Source of the DNA: Mycobacterium sp. ELW1
GTDB taxonomy: Bacteria > Actinomycetota > Actinomycetes > Mycobacteriales > Mycobacteriaceae
DNA length: 64,000 nucleotides
Direction: 5' to 3'
Assembly: GCF_008329905.1 (NCBI RefSeq)
Contig: NZ_CP032155.1
Span: forward strand, 310,001 to 374,000
In this document: positions 1 through 9,071 of the stretch, piece by piece
Layout: each line of letters starts with the position of its first letter
Position numbering within the stretch: position 1 is the stretch's first letter
Notes under the pieces: generated by a model
Told to the model about the DNA's origin: nothing
The model's database searches: none
The model's input: the letters and a program-made list of their open reading frames with translations, nothing else
Made by a program: the position numbers and the translations under genes

Positions 1-1
1 G

Positions 2-1282
2 GCGGCCGAAGCCGCGTACATCATCGACAACAGTGAGGCCAAGGCCGTCGTCGGCTCGGCCGGGCTGAAGGACACCCTCGCCGGGCTCGCCGCGGAGCTG
101 CCGACGATGCCGCCGCTGCTGATCATCACCGACGGTGAACTCGAGGGCTGGCGCAGCTACCCGGAATGCGTTGCGGATCAGCCGGTTACGCCGATCGACG
201 ACGAGATCGAAGGCGACCTGCTGCAGTACTCGTCGGGAACGACGGGGCGGCCCAAGGGAATCAAGCGCGAGCTTCCGCACCTGCCACCCAGCGAGGTGCC
301 CGGCATGATGTCCGCACTCATCGGTTTCTGGATGACCCCCGATGCGGTGTACATCAGCCCCGCCCCGCTGTACCACACCGCCCCGTCGGTGTGGTCGATG
401 CAGACACTCGCGGCGGGCATCACCACCGTGGTGCTGGAGAAGTTCGACGCGCAGGGCTGCCTGGACGCGATTGCCCGTCACAAGGTCACCCACGGCCAGT
501 TCGTCCCGGTGATGTTCACCAGGATGCTCAAACTGCCTGAGGATGTTCGCAATTCGTACGACATCTCGAGTCTGCAGCGGGTGATGCACGCGGCCGCGCC
601 GTGCCCGGTCGAGATCAAGAAGCAGATGATCGACTGGTGGGGTCCGATCGTCGACGAGTACTACGCCTCGTCCGAGGCGATCGGCTCGACGTTGATCTTC
701 GCCGAGGACTGGCTCACCCACCCGGGCTCGGTCGGCAAGCCGATGATGGGCGCCCTGCACATCCTCGACGAGGACGGCAACGAGCTGCCGCCCGGTCAGG
801 CGGGGGAGATCTACTTCGAGGGCGGCATGGACTTCGAGTACCTCAATGACGCCGAGAAGACCGCCAAATCGCGCGACAGCCACGGCTGGAAGACGGTCGG
901 GGACATCGGTTATCTGGACGAGGAGGGCTACCTCTACCTCACCGACCGCCGGCACCACATGATCATCTCGGGCGGGGTCAACATCTACCCGCAGGAAGCC
1001 GAGAACATGCTCGTCACGCACCCGTTGGTGATGGACGCCGCGGTGTTCGGCGTGCCCGACGAGGAGATGGGCCAAAGCGTCAAGGGTGTGGTCCAGCTGG
1101 TCGACGCCTCGAACGCGACGGAGGAATTCGCCGCCGAGCTGCTGGCGTGGTTGCGTGAGCGGCTCTCGCACTACAAGTGTCCGCGATCGATCTCGTTCGA
1201 GTCCGAGCTGCCGCGCACCGACACCGGCAAGCTGTACAAGCAGGAACTGATCGTCAAGTACTCGCCCGCGCCGACCGGCTAG
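2..1282 (+). CDS. fadD4: FadD4-type fatty-acid/carboxylate-CoA ligase, 5' end cut by the window
   Basis: ATP-dependent acyl-CoA synthetase of the ANL superfamily. The open frame runs to the left edge, so the N-terminus (roughly the first 110 residues) is missing. Visible motifs are the AMP-binding P-loop SSGTTGRPKG, the adenylation motif DEYYASSEAIGS, the hinge region around GWKTVGDIGYLDEEGYL and the C-terminal catalytic lysine region RTDTGKLYK. The next gene starts on the base after its stop, so the two are probably co-transcribed. Assignment to FadD4 (Rv0214) rests on its place before a fadE3 and an Rv0216-like gene as in M. tuberculosis. The substrate cannot be told from sequence. Confidence 0.85.
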   Translation, partial: AAEAAYIIDNSEAKAVVGSAGLKDTLAGLAAELPTMPPLLIITDGELEGWRSYPECVADQPVTPIDDEIEGDLLQYSSGTTGRPKGIKRELPHLPPSEVPGMMSALIGFWMTPDAVYISPAPLYHTAPSVWSMQTLAAGITTVVLEKFDAQGCLDAIARHKVTHGQFVPVMFTRMLKLPEDVRNSYDISSLQRVMHAAAPCPVEIKKQMIDWWGPIVDEYYASSEAIGSTLIFAEDWLTHPGSVGKPMMGALHILDEDGNELPPGQAGEIYFEGGMDFEYLNDAEKTAKSRDSHGWKTVGDIGYLDEEGYLYLTDRRHHMIISGGVNIYPQEAENMLVTHPLVMDAAVFGVPDEEMGQSVKGVVQLVDASNATEEFAAELLAWLRERLSHYKCPRSISFESELPRTDTGKLYKQELIVKYSPAPTG

Positions 1283-2221
1283 ATGTATCTCGTCGACCTG
1301 TCCGACCCGCCTCCGATCGGGGTCACCGGTGCGCCGGGCGTCGTCGTCGCGGTCGGCGAACCGTCGACGCCCGAGGGCGAATTCTGGCTTGACACAGCCA
1401 CATTCGCCCTGGCCGAGCGGGAACTGGACGACCGTCGATTCGTCGCGGTGGAGTCGGTGAGCGACACCGTGGCCCTGCTGCGTGACCGGTGCCGGCGCTG
1501 GCCGCACGCCAGTGCTGTCTGCGACGACGTGCTGCGGTCGGTCGACGTGACCGGCCCGGCGCTCCCCGGCATCATCACCGAGTCGCTGGCGTACTCGACG
1601 CTGCAGTCCGGACCGGAGTTCGCCCGATGGCTGGACTCGCGCGGCCCGGCGTCGCTGCCCGATATCGCCGACCCGGTGCTCGCCGAGCGTGACGGCGGCA
1701 CGCTGCGGATCCGATTCAACCGCCCGCAGCGACACAATGCGTTCAGCACCGATGCCCGGGCCCTGCTGCTGGAGGCGCTGACCGTCGCACTGCTCGACGA
1801 CACCGTCACCGAGCTGGTGCTCAGTGGCAACGGTGCATCCTTCTGCAGCGGTGGTGATCTCGGCGAGTTCGGCACCTTCGCCGACCCGGCGTCGGCGCAT
1901 CTGGCGCGCACCCGGCACAGCCCCGCGTTGGCGCTCGACGAATTGAGCCGGCGCCTCGACCGGGCCTGCCGGGCCGACATCCACGGCCGTGTTCTCGGCA
2001 GTGGACTGGAGATGGCGTCGTTCTGCGGTTGGGTGAGCTGCCGCCCTGACGCGGTGCTCGGGTTGCCGGAACTGACGCTGGGCCTGATCCCCGGCGCCGG
2101 CGGCACGGTCAGCATCACCCGGCGCATCGGGCGTTGGCGCACAGCCTATTTGGTGCTGTCCGGCCGGACCATCGACCCGGCCACCGCGCTGGCGTGGGGC
2201 CTGGTCGACGAGGTCGCCTAG
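1283..2221 (+). CDS. Enoyl-CoA hydratase/isomerase (crotonase) family protein with unusual domain layout
   Basis: 312 residues. The crotonase core starts only near residue 135 (IRFNRPQRHNAFS) and has the oxyanion-hole segment NGASFCSGGDLGEF and the second loop GSGLEMASFCGW. It stops at GLVDEVA, just where normal crotonases begin the C-terminal helical domain used for trimerisation. About 130 N-terminal residues of unclear origin take the place of the usual short lead-in. The start ATG abuts the fadD stop, and the stop overlaps the convergent GntR gene by 4 bases. It may be an acyl-CoA hydratase or hydrolase acting with the FadD4 product; catalytic competence is uncertain. Confidence 0.75.
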   Translation: MYLVDLSDPPPIGVTGAPGVVVAVGEPSTPEGEFWLDTATFALAERELDDRRFVAVESVSDTVALLRDRCRRWPHASAVCDDVLRSVDVTGPALPGIITESLAYSTLQSGPEFARWLDSRGPASLPDIADPVLAERDGGTLRIRFNRPQRHNAFSTDARALLLEALTVALLDDTVTELVLSGNGASFCSGGDLGEFGTFADPASAHLARTRHSPALALDELSRRLDRACRADIHGRVLGSGLEMASFCGWVSCRPDAVLGLPELTLGLIPGAGGTVSITRRIGRWRTAYLVLSGRTIDPATALAWGLVDEVA

Positions 2222-2976
2222 CTCGAGCGGCGCAGCGTGACCCGGTAGGTGTACTGCTCGGGCAGGAAGTGGCTGACCGACAGCTCCACCGGGGTGCCGG
2301 TGGTATCGGAATACAGCCGGTCCACCCTCAGCATCGGGTGGCCGGGCTCGCAGCCCACGGCGGCTGCGACCAGGTCGTCGGCGGGGGCGACCGTGATCGA
2401 CTGGGCCGCTTCGGCAATCGGCTGATCCAGGTGCGGTTCGAGGACACCTATCACGGTGTTGGTGCCGACGGCGCCGTCGGCCAGCTCCGGCGAGCCGATC
2501 ACCAGCCGGGCCACCGACTCCGGCAAGTGCACCGTGGTCACCACGAACGGGACACCGTCGATTTCCCCGGGTCGCTCCGCTCCTGCCCGCCGGTCGTGCA
2601 GGCGGCGGAACACCACGGTGTACACCACGTCGTGCTCCAGCCGCAGCCGGCTGGCCGCCGCCACGTCGACTCGGCGTGAAAGCCCCTGCAGCACTTCCAT
2701 GCTGGTGTCCTCGGACAGGCTCATCAGGTCTTCGATGGAGCCCAGCTGCCGCAAGTAGGTCTGCTCGCGGGCATACGTTCCCCGTCCCGGCACCCGATAC
2801 ACCACCCCCTCGGCCACCAGATCCTGGAACGCGCGGCGGACCGTCTGCCGGGACAGCCCGTGTTCGGCGACCAGCTCCGACTCGGTCGGCAGACGCACGC
2901 CGTCAGGGTAGGCCCCGGCCGCGATCTCGTCGCGAAGCCGTTGCTGCAGAACCTGATACGCGGGCTCGGGTTTCAT
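2218..2976 (-). CDS. GntR-family transcriptional regulator with UTRA domain
   Basis: 252 residues. An N-terminal winged helix-turn-helix (about residues 5-72, with LPTESELVAEHGLSRQTVRR as recognition region) is followed by a UTRA-type ligand-binding domain, the architecture of the HutC/FarR branch of GntR repressors. It starts 6 bases after the stop of the fadE3-like gene on the same strand, so the two are likely one transcript and the regulator may control that operon. Members of this branch sense small acids, sugars or acyl derivatives; the ligand here is unknown. Confidence 0.88.
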   Translation of the reverse strand: MKPEPAYQVLQQRLRDEIAAGAYPDGVRLPTESELVAEHGLSRQTVRRAFQDLVAEGVVYRVPGRGTYAREQTYLRQLGSIEDLMSLSEDTSMEVLQGLSRRVDVAAASRLRLEHDVVYTVVFRRLHDRRAGAERPGEIDGVPFVVTTVHLPESVARLVIGSPELADGAVGTNTVIGVLEPHLDQPIAEAAQSITVAPADDLVAAAVGCEPGHPMLRVDRLYSDTTGTPVELSVSHFLPEQYTYRVTLRRSS

Positions 2977-2982
2977 GGCCGG

Positions 2983-4140
2983 TCAGATGCCGCCTCTCGC
3001 GACCAGTTGACCGGCGATCACATTGCGCTGGATCTCATTGGTGCCCTCACCGACGATCATCAGCGGCGCGTCCCGAAAGTACCGTTCGACGTCGTATTCG
3101 GTGGAGTAGCCGTAGCCGCCGTGGATGCGAACCGCGTTCAACGCGATCTCCATCGCGACCTCGGAGGCGAACAACTTCGCCATCCCGGCCTCCATGTCGC
3201 ACCGCTCGCCGCTGTCGTAGCGTTCGGCGGCGTAGCGGGTGAGCTGGCGGGCGGCGGTCAGCTTGGTGGCCATATCGGCCAGATAGTTGCCTATCGCCTG
3301 GTGTTTCCAGATCGGCTGGCCGAAGCTCTCGCGATCCTGGGCGTAGGCCAGCGCATCCTCCAATGCCGCCGTCGCCACACCGAGGGCACGCGACGCGACC
3401 TGAATACGACCCGTCTCAAGGCCTTTCATCATCTGGCTGAAGCCGCGCCCGGGCGCGCCACCGAGAATCGACGAGGCCGGCACCCGGCAGTCGTCGAAGG
3501 CCAGCTCGCAGGACTCCACGCCCTTGTAGCCGAGCTTGGGCAGGTCTCGTGAGATCGTGAGCCCGGCCGTGGGTGACTCGACGAGCACCACCGAGATGCC
3601 CTTGTGGCGCGGCGTGGCCTGCGGATCGGTCTTGCACAACAGTGCGATCAGACCCGACCGGCGGGCATTGGAGATCCACGTCTTGGCTCCGTTGATCACC
3701 AGGTCGTCGCCGTCGGCGCGGGCGATGCACGCCATGTTCTGCAGATCCGAACCGCCGCCCGGCTCGGTCAGCGCCATCGTCGCGCGCACCTCGCCGGTGG
3801 CCATCCGCGGTAGATAGGTCTGCTTCTGCTCCTCGGTGCCGAAGATCTCCAGCAGCTTGGCCACCACGGTGTGCCCGCCCATCGCGCCGGCCAGGCTCAT
3901 CCAGCCGCGGGCGAGTTCCTGGGTGACCTCGACGTAGCAGGGCATCGACACCGGGTTGCCGCCGTACTGCTCGCTGATCGCCAGGCCATAGATCCCCAGC
4001 TGCTTCATCTGCTCGATCCACACCTCGGGGTAGGTGTTGGCGTGCTCGACCTCGCGGACCGAAGGTTTGACGTCGCGGTCGACGAACGCCCGCACCGTCT
4101 CCACCAGCATGGTCTCTTCGTCGTTGAGTGCAGTGCTCAC
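2983..4140 (-). CDS. fadE3: Acyl-CoA dehydrogenase, FadE3-like
   Basis: 385 residues, normal length for a flavin-dependent acyl-CoA dehydrogenase catalysing alpha,beta-desaturation of an acyl-CoA. Motifs are MALTEPGGGSDLQ (FAD/substrate loop), the RESFGQPIWKHQAIGNYLADM helix region and the C-terminal MIVGEGTNEIQRN, which normally carries the catalytic glutamate just upstream. The start is GTG (SALNDEE follows). It is divergent from the Rv0216-like gene across a 76-base gap that holds one copy of a 15-bp repeated operator-like element. The arrangement matches Rv0215c/Rv0216. Confidence 0.88.
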   Translation of the reverse strand: MSTALNDEETMLVETVRAFVDRDVKPSVREVEHANTYPEVWIEQMKQLGIYGLAISEQYGGNPVSMPCYVEVTQELARGWMSLAGAMGGHTVVAKLLEIFGTEEQKQTYLPRMATGEVRATMALTEPGGGSDLQNMACIARADGDDLVINGAKTWISNARRSGLIALLCKTDPQATPRHKGISVVLVESPTAGLTISRDLPKLGYKGVESCELAFDDCRVPASSILGGAPGRGFSQMMKGLETGRIQVASRALGVATAALEDALAYAQDRESFGQPIWKHQAIGNYLADMATKLTAARQLTRYAAERYDSGERCDMEAGMAKLFASEVAMEIALNAVRIHGGYGYSTEYDVERYFRDAPLMIVGEGTNEIQRNVIAGQLVARGGI

Positions 4141-4166
4141 GTAGTCGGCTCCAAGAAGTCAGGAAA

Positions 4167-4181
4167 TGTACGGCCATATTG
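4167..4181 (+). promoter_or_regulatory. Operator-like element, copy 1 (TGTACGGCCATATTG)
   Basis: 15-bp sequence repeated exactly 57 bp downstream. Its core TACGGCCATA is a near-palindrome (reverse complement TATGGCCGTA). It lies between the divergent fadE3-like and Rv0216-like genes, a position expected for a shared repressor site. The binding protein is unknown; the GntR regulator encoded downstream of fadE3 is one candidate. Confidence 0.5.
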
Positions 4182-4216
4182 ACACACGCCGCGCAGAAGC
4201 ACCAGGATGAACGACT

Positions 4217-5230
4217 GTGACTTTGTACGGCCATATTGGCGGAGGCGAGTCGGGCGGACCGTATTTCGATGATCTGGTGGTAGGCCAGGTCTTCGACTGG
4301 GCGCCGTCGATGACGTTGACCTCTGGTGCCGCCGCCAGCCATCAGGCCATCGTCGGAGATCGGCTGCGGTTGTCCCTGGACGCCGGGCTGGCATACGCCG
4401 TGGTGGGTAGCACCACCGAGCTGGCTCATCCGGCGCTGGTGTGTGACGTCGCGATCGGCCAGAGCACGCTGGCCACCCAGCGGGTCAAGGCCAATCTGTT
4501 CTACCGGGGGCTGACGTTCTACCGCTATCCGGTCATCGGCGACACGATTTTCACGCGAACCGAGGTGGTCGGGCTGCGGCAGAACAGCGCCAAGCCCGGG
4601 CGGGCGCCGACGGGCCTGGCGGCGCTGCGAATGACCACGATCGATCAGGTCGGCCGGCTGGTCCTCGATTTCTATCGTTGCGCGATGCTCCCGATGAGCC
4701 CGGGAGCGCCGGACACCGGGCACGCCGACGACCTGTCGCTGATCGGCGCCGAGCTGCCCGCGCCGCCGCAGCCGACAGCCGACTGGAACGCGGTGGCCTT
4801 CCGCGAGCGGGTCCCGGGCCCGCACTTCTACCCCGACATGGCCGGTTCGGTTCTGCGCAGCACCGGCGACGTGGTGAGCTCCGCGCCCGAGCTGGCCCGG
4901 CTGACCCTGAACGTCGCTGCCACCCATCATGATTCGCGGGTCGGTGGCCAGCGCCTGGTGTACGGCGGGCACACGATCGGGCTGGCGCTGGCCCAGGCCG
5001 GTCAGCTGCTGCCGAATCTCGCGACCGTGCTGGGGTGGGCGTCGTGCGACCACACCGGTCCGGTGCACGAGGGCGACACGCTGTACAGCGAGCTGCACAT
5101 CGAGGCGGCCGACCCGCTGCCCGGCGACCGCGGCGGGGTCCTCACCCTGCGCTCGCTGGTCTATGCCGTCGCCGACGAGGGTGACGACCGGCAGGTGCTG
5201 GACTGGCGATTCACCGCCCTGCATTTCTAG
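4217..5230 (+). CDS. Double-hotdog (R)-hydratase/MaoC-like protein, Rv0216 orthologue
   Basis: 337 residues, the same length I recall for Rv0216, a protein with two hotdog folds resembling (R)-specific enoyl-CoA hydratases. The N-terminal half has YFDDLVVGQVFDWAPSMTLT and the second half carries GGHTIGLALAQAGQLLPNLA. The start chosen is GTG at 4217; no ATG or GTG lies close downstream in frame, and an in-frame TTG at 4223 is the only nearby alternative. The second copy of the 15-bp operator-like element lies inside the first codons, so repressor binding would block the start region directly. The substrate is unknown. Confidence 0.82.
   Translation: MTLYGHIGGGESGGPYFDDLVVGQVFDWAPSMTLTSGAAASHQAIVGDRLRLSLDAGLAYAVVGSTTELAHPALVCDVAIGQSTLATQRVKANLFYRGLTFYRYPVIGDTIFTRTEVVGLRQNSAKPGRAPTGLAALRMTTIDQVGRLVLDFYRCAMLPMSPGAPDTGHADDLSLIGAELPAPPQPTADWNAVAFRERVPGPHFYPDMAGSVLRSTGDVVSSAPELARLTLNVAATHHDSRVGGQRLVYGGHTIGLALAQAGQLLPNLATVLGWASCDHTGPVHEGDTLYSELHIEAADPLPGDRGGVLTLRSLVYAVADEGDDRQVLDWRFTALHF
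4224..4238 (+). promoter_or_regulatory. Operator-like element, copy 2 (TGTACGGCCATATTG)
   Basis: Exact second copy of the element at 4167. It overlaps codons 3-8 of the Rv0216-like gene if the GTG at 4217 is the true start. Spacing between copies (57 bp start to start) is about five and a half helical turns. Confidence 0.5.
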
Positions 5231-5309
5231 TCCAGCGCCGAGATCGACGTTTTGCGGCTCTGCACTCGTACTTCCCCGGCCAATCGTCGGTTTGGGCGAC
5301 AATGGTGGC

Positions 5310-6401
5310 GTGCTGACCCGCACTGACGCCGTCACGGCCGAGCTCGCCGACCTGCTCGGCGTCCAGGTGGACGCCGCCACCGTCGTGACTGGGCGGGCCG
5401 CGCTGCTCGGCCTGCGGCGGCAGGGGCGCATCTCGGCGGGAGGTGCAACCCGGCTGATGCCCACGCGCGATGGCTGGTGGGCCCTGACGCTGTCGCGCGC
5501 TGACGATATCGAGGCGGTCCCCGCGCTGGTCGAGGCTGACGCCGTGGGTGAAGACCCGTGGCCGGTGGTCGAGGAGTGGGGCGCCGCGCGCAGTGGCGTA
5601 GACGCCGTCGAGCGGGCTGCCCTACTGGGGCTACCTGCAGCACGACTCGGCGAGACGGCGCCTGAGGCGCCGGTCGTGCGGATCTCGGGGAGGCGAGCCG
5701 AATCTCGCGTGGCCACCGGATTACTCGTCGCCGACCTGTCGTCGATGTGGGCGGGTCCGCTGTGCGGTCAACTCCTCGCGGCGACGGGCGCGACGGTGGT
5801 CAAGGTGGAGAGCCCGGCCCGCCCCGACGGAACCCGATCCGGCGACCACCGATTTTTCGACTGGATTAATCATGGAAAGCTCTCGTACTCCGTGGATTTC
5901 GGCAGTAGCCGGCTGCGGGCATTGCTGGCGGTCGCTGACGTTGTGATCGAAGGCTCGCGGCCGGGTGTGCTGCAACGGCGGGGTCTGAGTCCCGAGATGC
6001 TGCCCGGCCCGGACGGCCGAGTCTGGCTGCGCATCACCGGCTACGGCCAGACCTCGCAGCGCGTCGCCTTCGGCGACGATGCGGCAGTCGCGGGCGGACT
6101 TGTCGACACCAGCACAAGCGGACCGGTGTTCTGCGGGGACGCCATCGCCGATCCTCTGACCGGTCTGGAAGCTGCACTGGCCGTTGCCCGTTCGCTGCAG
6201 CGCGGTGGCGGCGAGACGATCGACGTGGCGATGGCCGCCGTCGCGGCCACGTATGCGGGGCTGCCCACCGGGTCGTCGGTGTCGGCCAACCAAGCGGCGC
6301 GGCCGCAGGCTCCGCCGCTCAGTGCGTCGGCATCGGCGCTGGGCGCTGATAACGCCGTGGTGGAAAAACTTGTCGCCCAACGAAATACGGTCCCATGCTG
6401 A
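5310..6401 (+). CDS. Family III CoA-transferase (CaiB/BaiF), atypical
   Basis: Start GTG at 5310 was chosen because the open frame upstream lies in the 3' part of the previous gene; it gives 363 residues. The recognisable CaiB N-terminal core (LLVADLSSMWAGPLCGQLL, then GATVVKVESPARPDGTR) begins only near residue 135, after a segment (RLMPTRDGWWALTLSRADD) that resembles the C-terminal part of such enzymes. Family members move CoA between carboxylic acids through an aspartyl thioester; the catalytic Asp was not placed with certainty. It overlaps the amidohydrolase start by 7 bases, so the two are probably translationally coupled. Confidence 0.72.
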   Translation: MLTRTDAVTAELADLLGVQVDAATVVTGRAALLGLRRQGRISAGGATRLMPTRDGWWALTLSRADDIEAVPALVEADAVGEDPWPVVEEWGAARSGVDAVERAALLGLPAARLGETAPEAPVVRISGRRAESRVATGLLVADLSSMWAGPLCGQLLAATGATVVKVESPARPDGTRSGDHRFFDWINHGKLSYSVDFGSSRLRALLAVADVVIEGSRPGVLQRRGLSPEMLPGPDGRVWLRITGYGQTSQRVAFGDDAAVAGGLVDTSTSGPVFCGDAIADPLTGLEAALAVARSLQRGGGETIDVAMAAVAATYAGLPTGSSVSANQAARPQAPPLSASASALGADNAVVEKLVAQRNTVPC

Positions 6402-7693
6402 TCCAGCGAGCCCACCTGGTAGACGGGCGAATGGTCGACATCAGGCTGGGCGCCGCGATCGACGAGGTCGCCGACTCGTTGACCCCACGCCGTGGCGAGG
6501 ACGTGTACGACGCCGTGGGCGGCACGGTCATCCCGGGCCTGCACGATCACCATGTGCACCTGCGGGCCGCGGCGGCGGCGCTGGACTCCGTGCAGGTCGG
6601 CCCCGCCCTGGTCCACAGCCGCGCGGAATTCGCCGCCGTGCTCGCGAACGCGCCGGTCGGCGAGGACGGCTGGATCAGGGCCGTCGGCTACCACGAATCC
6701 GCCGCGGGCCCGCTGGACCGCCGGTTGCTCGACGAGCTCACTCCTGCTGTGCCGGTGCGCATTCAACATCGCAGCGGCGTGTTGTGGTACCTCAACTCCG
6801 CGGGCCTGTCGGCAGTGGGGCTGCCCGACCACCCCGACGGCAGGCTACGCAGCTACGACAACTGGTCAGATGCGGTCGCGCGCCGCGACACCTCGCTGGC
6901 CACGGTCAGCAGGCGGCTCCTCGGCTACGGCGTCACCGGCGTCACCGATGCCACCCCGAACCTCGGGGCCGACGACATCATCACCCTGACCGAGGAACAC
7001 CGGCACGGCGGTTTGCATCAGCATGTGCACTGGCTGGCGCCGGGAAAGCGCATCCTGCATGACGATTCGCTCGATCTCGACGAACTTGCCGGGTGGATCG
7101 TCGCCACGCACCGCCAGAACAGAGCTGTCGCCCTGCACTGTGTGACCGCAGGCCAGCTGGTGGTCACACTGGCCGCGCTGCGGGCGGCGGGCAGCCACCC
7201 CGACGACCGGATCGAGCATGCCGCGGTGGTTCCCGACGATGCACTCGCCGACCTCGCCGACACCGGTGTGCTGGTGGTGACCCAGCCGAACTTCGTCGCC
7301 GAACGTGGAGACCAGTACCTGATCGATGTCGAAGCCGCTGACCAGCCCGCGCTGTGGCGACTGGCATCACTGCAACACGCGGGTGTGCGGGTGGCATTGT
7401 CGACCGACCTGCCCTTCGGCGACGCCGACCCGTGGGCGTCCATGCGCGCCGCGGTACACCGCACCACGAAATCCGGTGTCGTGCTGAACCCGGCCGAATG
7501 TGTTTCAGCCACAACGGCACTGACATTGTTCACCGGGCGTGCCGAGCGCCCTGACGTGCCCAGGACCGTCGAGCCGGGCCAGCCCGGTGACCTGTGTGTG
7601 CTGAGCGCAGCGCCCGCCGAGGTGCTCGACGCCCTCGACGCCGACCTGGTGACCGCCACCGTCATCGGCGGCCACCTGCACCCGCGGACCTAG
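6395..7693 (+). CDS. Metal-dependent amidohydrolase family protein
   Basis: 432 residues. The N-terminal small beta-domain is followed by PGLHDHHVHLRAAA, the metal-binding H-x-H motif after the first strand of the barrel. Further possible ligands are HCVTAGQL (about residue 248), RIEHAAVV and STDLPFGDADPWAS (late Asp). The closing beta-sandwich ends EPGQPGDLCVLS. Such YtcJ/imidazolonepropionase-like enzymes hydrolyse C-N bonds of cyclic amides or related compounds; the substrate is unknown. It overlaps the CoA-transferase and meets the 13E12 gene tail to tail with a 4-base overlap. Confidence 0.82.
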   Translation: MLIQRAHLVDGRMVDIRLGAAIDEVADSLTPRRGEDVYDAVGGTVIPGLHDHHVHLRAAAAALDSVQVGPALVHSRAEFAAVLANAPVGEDGWIRAVGYHESAAGPLDRRLLDELTPAVPVRIQHRSGVLWYLNSAGLSAVGLPDHPDGRLRSYDNWSDAVARRDTSLATVSRRLLGYGVTGVTDATPNLGADDIITLTEEHRHGGLHQHVHWLAPGKRILHDDSLDLDELAGWIVATHRQNRAVALHCVTAGQLVVTLAALRAAGSHPDDRIEHAAVVPDDALADLADTGVLVVTQPNFVAERGDQYLIDVEAADQPALWRLASLQHAGVRVALSTDLPFGDADPWASMRAAVHRTTKSGVVLNPAECVSATTALTLFTGRAERPDVPRTVEPGQPGDLCVLSAAPAEVLDALDADLVTATVIGGHLHPRT

Positions 7694-8973
7694 TCTTTCT
7701 CGTCATCTTTGGGCAGAAGACGTTCAGGTTGGTGGTAGTTGTTGATGCCGCCGCGCATGGGCACGTCGGGTGGTGGGTCCCAATGGGTTTGGCCGTTGGG
7801 TAGCTGGCGGGTGGTCCAGCCGTCGTTCTCGACGAGCAGGTTGTCGCATTTGCAGGCCAGGGTGAGGTGGTCGATGTCGGTGGTGCCGCCGTGTTTCCAG
7901 TCTTTGGTCGCGTGGTGGACTTGGCTGTTGTAGCCGTTGACCGTACAACCGGGTGCGGTGCAGCCACGGTATTTGCTCAGCAGCATGATGCGCTGATCCG
8001 CCGAGGCCAGTCGCTTGGACCGGCCCAGCCAGAGGGACTGCCCGGTGATGCCGTCGAACACCGCCAAGTAGTTGTACGTGGGCGTGGCCATCCGAAGCAG
8101 GTCTGAGATCGGCAGCAAGGTCCCGCCCGCGGTCAACCCGTATCCGGCTGCGGCCGCCAGGTCTTGCATTGTCGTCGTGACGATCATCGTGACCGGAAGT
8201 CCGTTGTGCTTGCCCAATTTCGGATCACCCAGCTGACGACGGATCAGTACGGCCAGTGCGTCGTGCTGGCGTTGTGCGTGGCTGCGGCTGTCCTCGGGCT
8301 CTGGAGCGGCGAACTTCGCCAGCCACGCGTCGAGCATCCCCCGTAGTGCCGGGTCGGCGATCAGTTTTCCGACGCTCATGCCGTCGGCTCGTTGGCCACC
8401 GCACCACTGGAAGCCACGTTTGCGGGCACGGTCCTCGTCGGAGAACTTGCCGTCGGGGTTGAGATGGGTGGCCAGCCGATCAGCGATCTTCTCCAACTGA
8501 TCAGGCCGCATCACCTGCGCATGCTCAGCCAGGGTGCGTTCAGCCTTCTCGACCTCGACCGGACCGACGTGATCGGGTAGGTCTCGGAAGAACCGTTGGA
8601 TGATGCGCACATGCTCACCGTCGAGCAGACCTGCGTTCCACGCCTTACCTGTGGCCGGCAGCAACGCAGGCAGCTCCGCACCGGTCAGTGTCTGACGCGG
8701 CGTCAGCTGTTCGGCATCACGAACGCGACGCTTGGCGGCACCACGACTGATCCGCAACACATCAGCCACCACGATCGAAATCGGCGGGCACCCCTCGTAC
8801 CGCTCCAGCCGCGTGAGTTGTGAGTGCGAGATCGCAACCTGCCGTCGCATCGCGGTCTCGAGACGCTCCAGAACCGCGAATCGCCGGGGCGCGCGCACGT
8901 CTTCGATATCAGCGGCGCCCAGGAGCTCGATCGCGGCGTCGAGCGCATCCAACGCACACGCAATCGAACTCAT
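7690..8973 (-). CDS. 13E12 repeat-family protein: DUF222 plus C-terminal HNH endonuclease domain
   Basis: 427 residues with an N-terminal DUF222 helical domain (ALDALDAAIELLGAADIE; HSQLTRLERYEG) and a C-terminal HNH nuclease-like region, with CTAPGCTVNGYNSQVHH followed by DIDHLTLACKCDN. These are the metal-binding Cys/His/Asp residues of the family. 13E12 genes are multi-copy in mycobacteria, of unknown function, and are often treated as mobile or homing-like. The first in-frame ATG at 8971-8973 was used. It lies between two catabolic blocks, consistent with insertion between operons. Confidence 0.88.
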   Translation of the reverse strand: MSSIACALDALDAAIELLGAADIEDVRAPRRFAVLERLETAMRRQVAISHSQLTRLERYEGCPPISIVVADVLRISRGAAKRRVRDAEQLTPRQTLTGAELPALLPATGKAWNAGLLDGEHVRIIQRFFRDLPDHVGPVEVEKAERTLAEHAQVMRPDQLEKIADRLATHLNPDGKFSDEDRARKRGFQWCGGQRADGMSVGKLIADPALRGMLDAWLAKFAAPEPEDSRSHAQRQHDALAVLIRRQLGDPKLGKHNGLPVTMIVTTTMQDLAAAAGYGLTAGGTLLPISDLLRMATPTYNYLAVFDGITGQSLWLGRSKRLASADQRIMLLSKYRGCTAPGCTVNGYNSQVHHATKDWKHGGTTDIDHLTLACKCDNLLVENDGWTTRQLPNGQTHWDPPPDVPMRGGINNYHQPERLLPKDDEKD

Positions 8974-9071
8974 GTTCGAAACGCTACTCCCGGATACCGA
9001 CAGAAACGCGGCGATGCGATCAGGCTGTGGATGAGTTCGAAAGTGTGGATAACCCGGAACCCGCGATCAAC

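Noticed and set aside
3416..5716. 766-codon open frame on the minus strand
   Set aside because: It runs antisense through the Rv0216-like gene and out of frame through fadE3; composition is the Arg/Gly/Pro-rich bias of shadow frames in GC-rich DNA.
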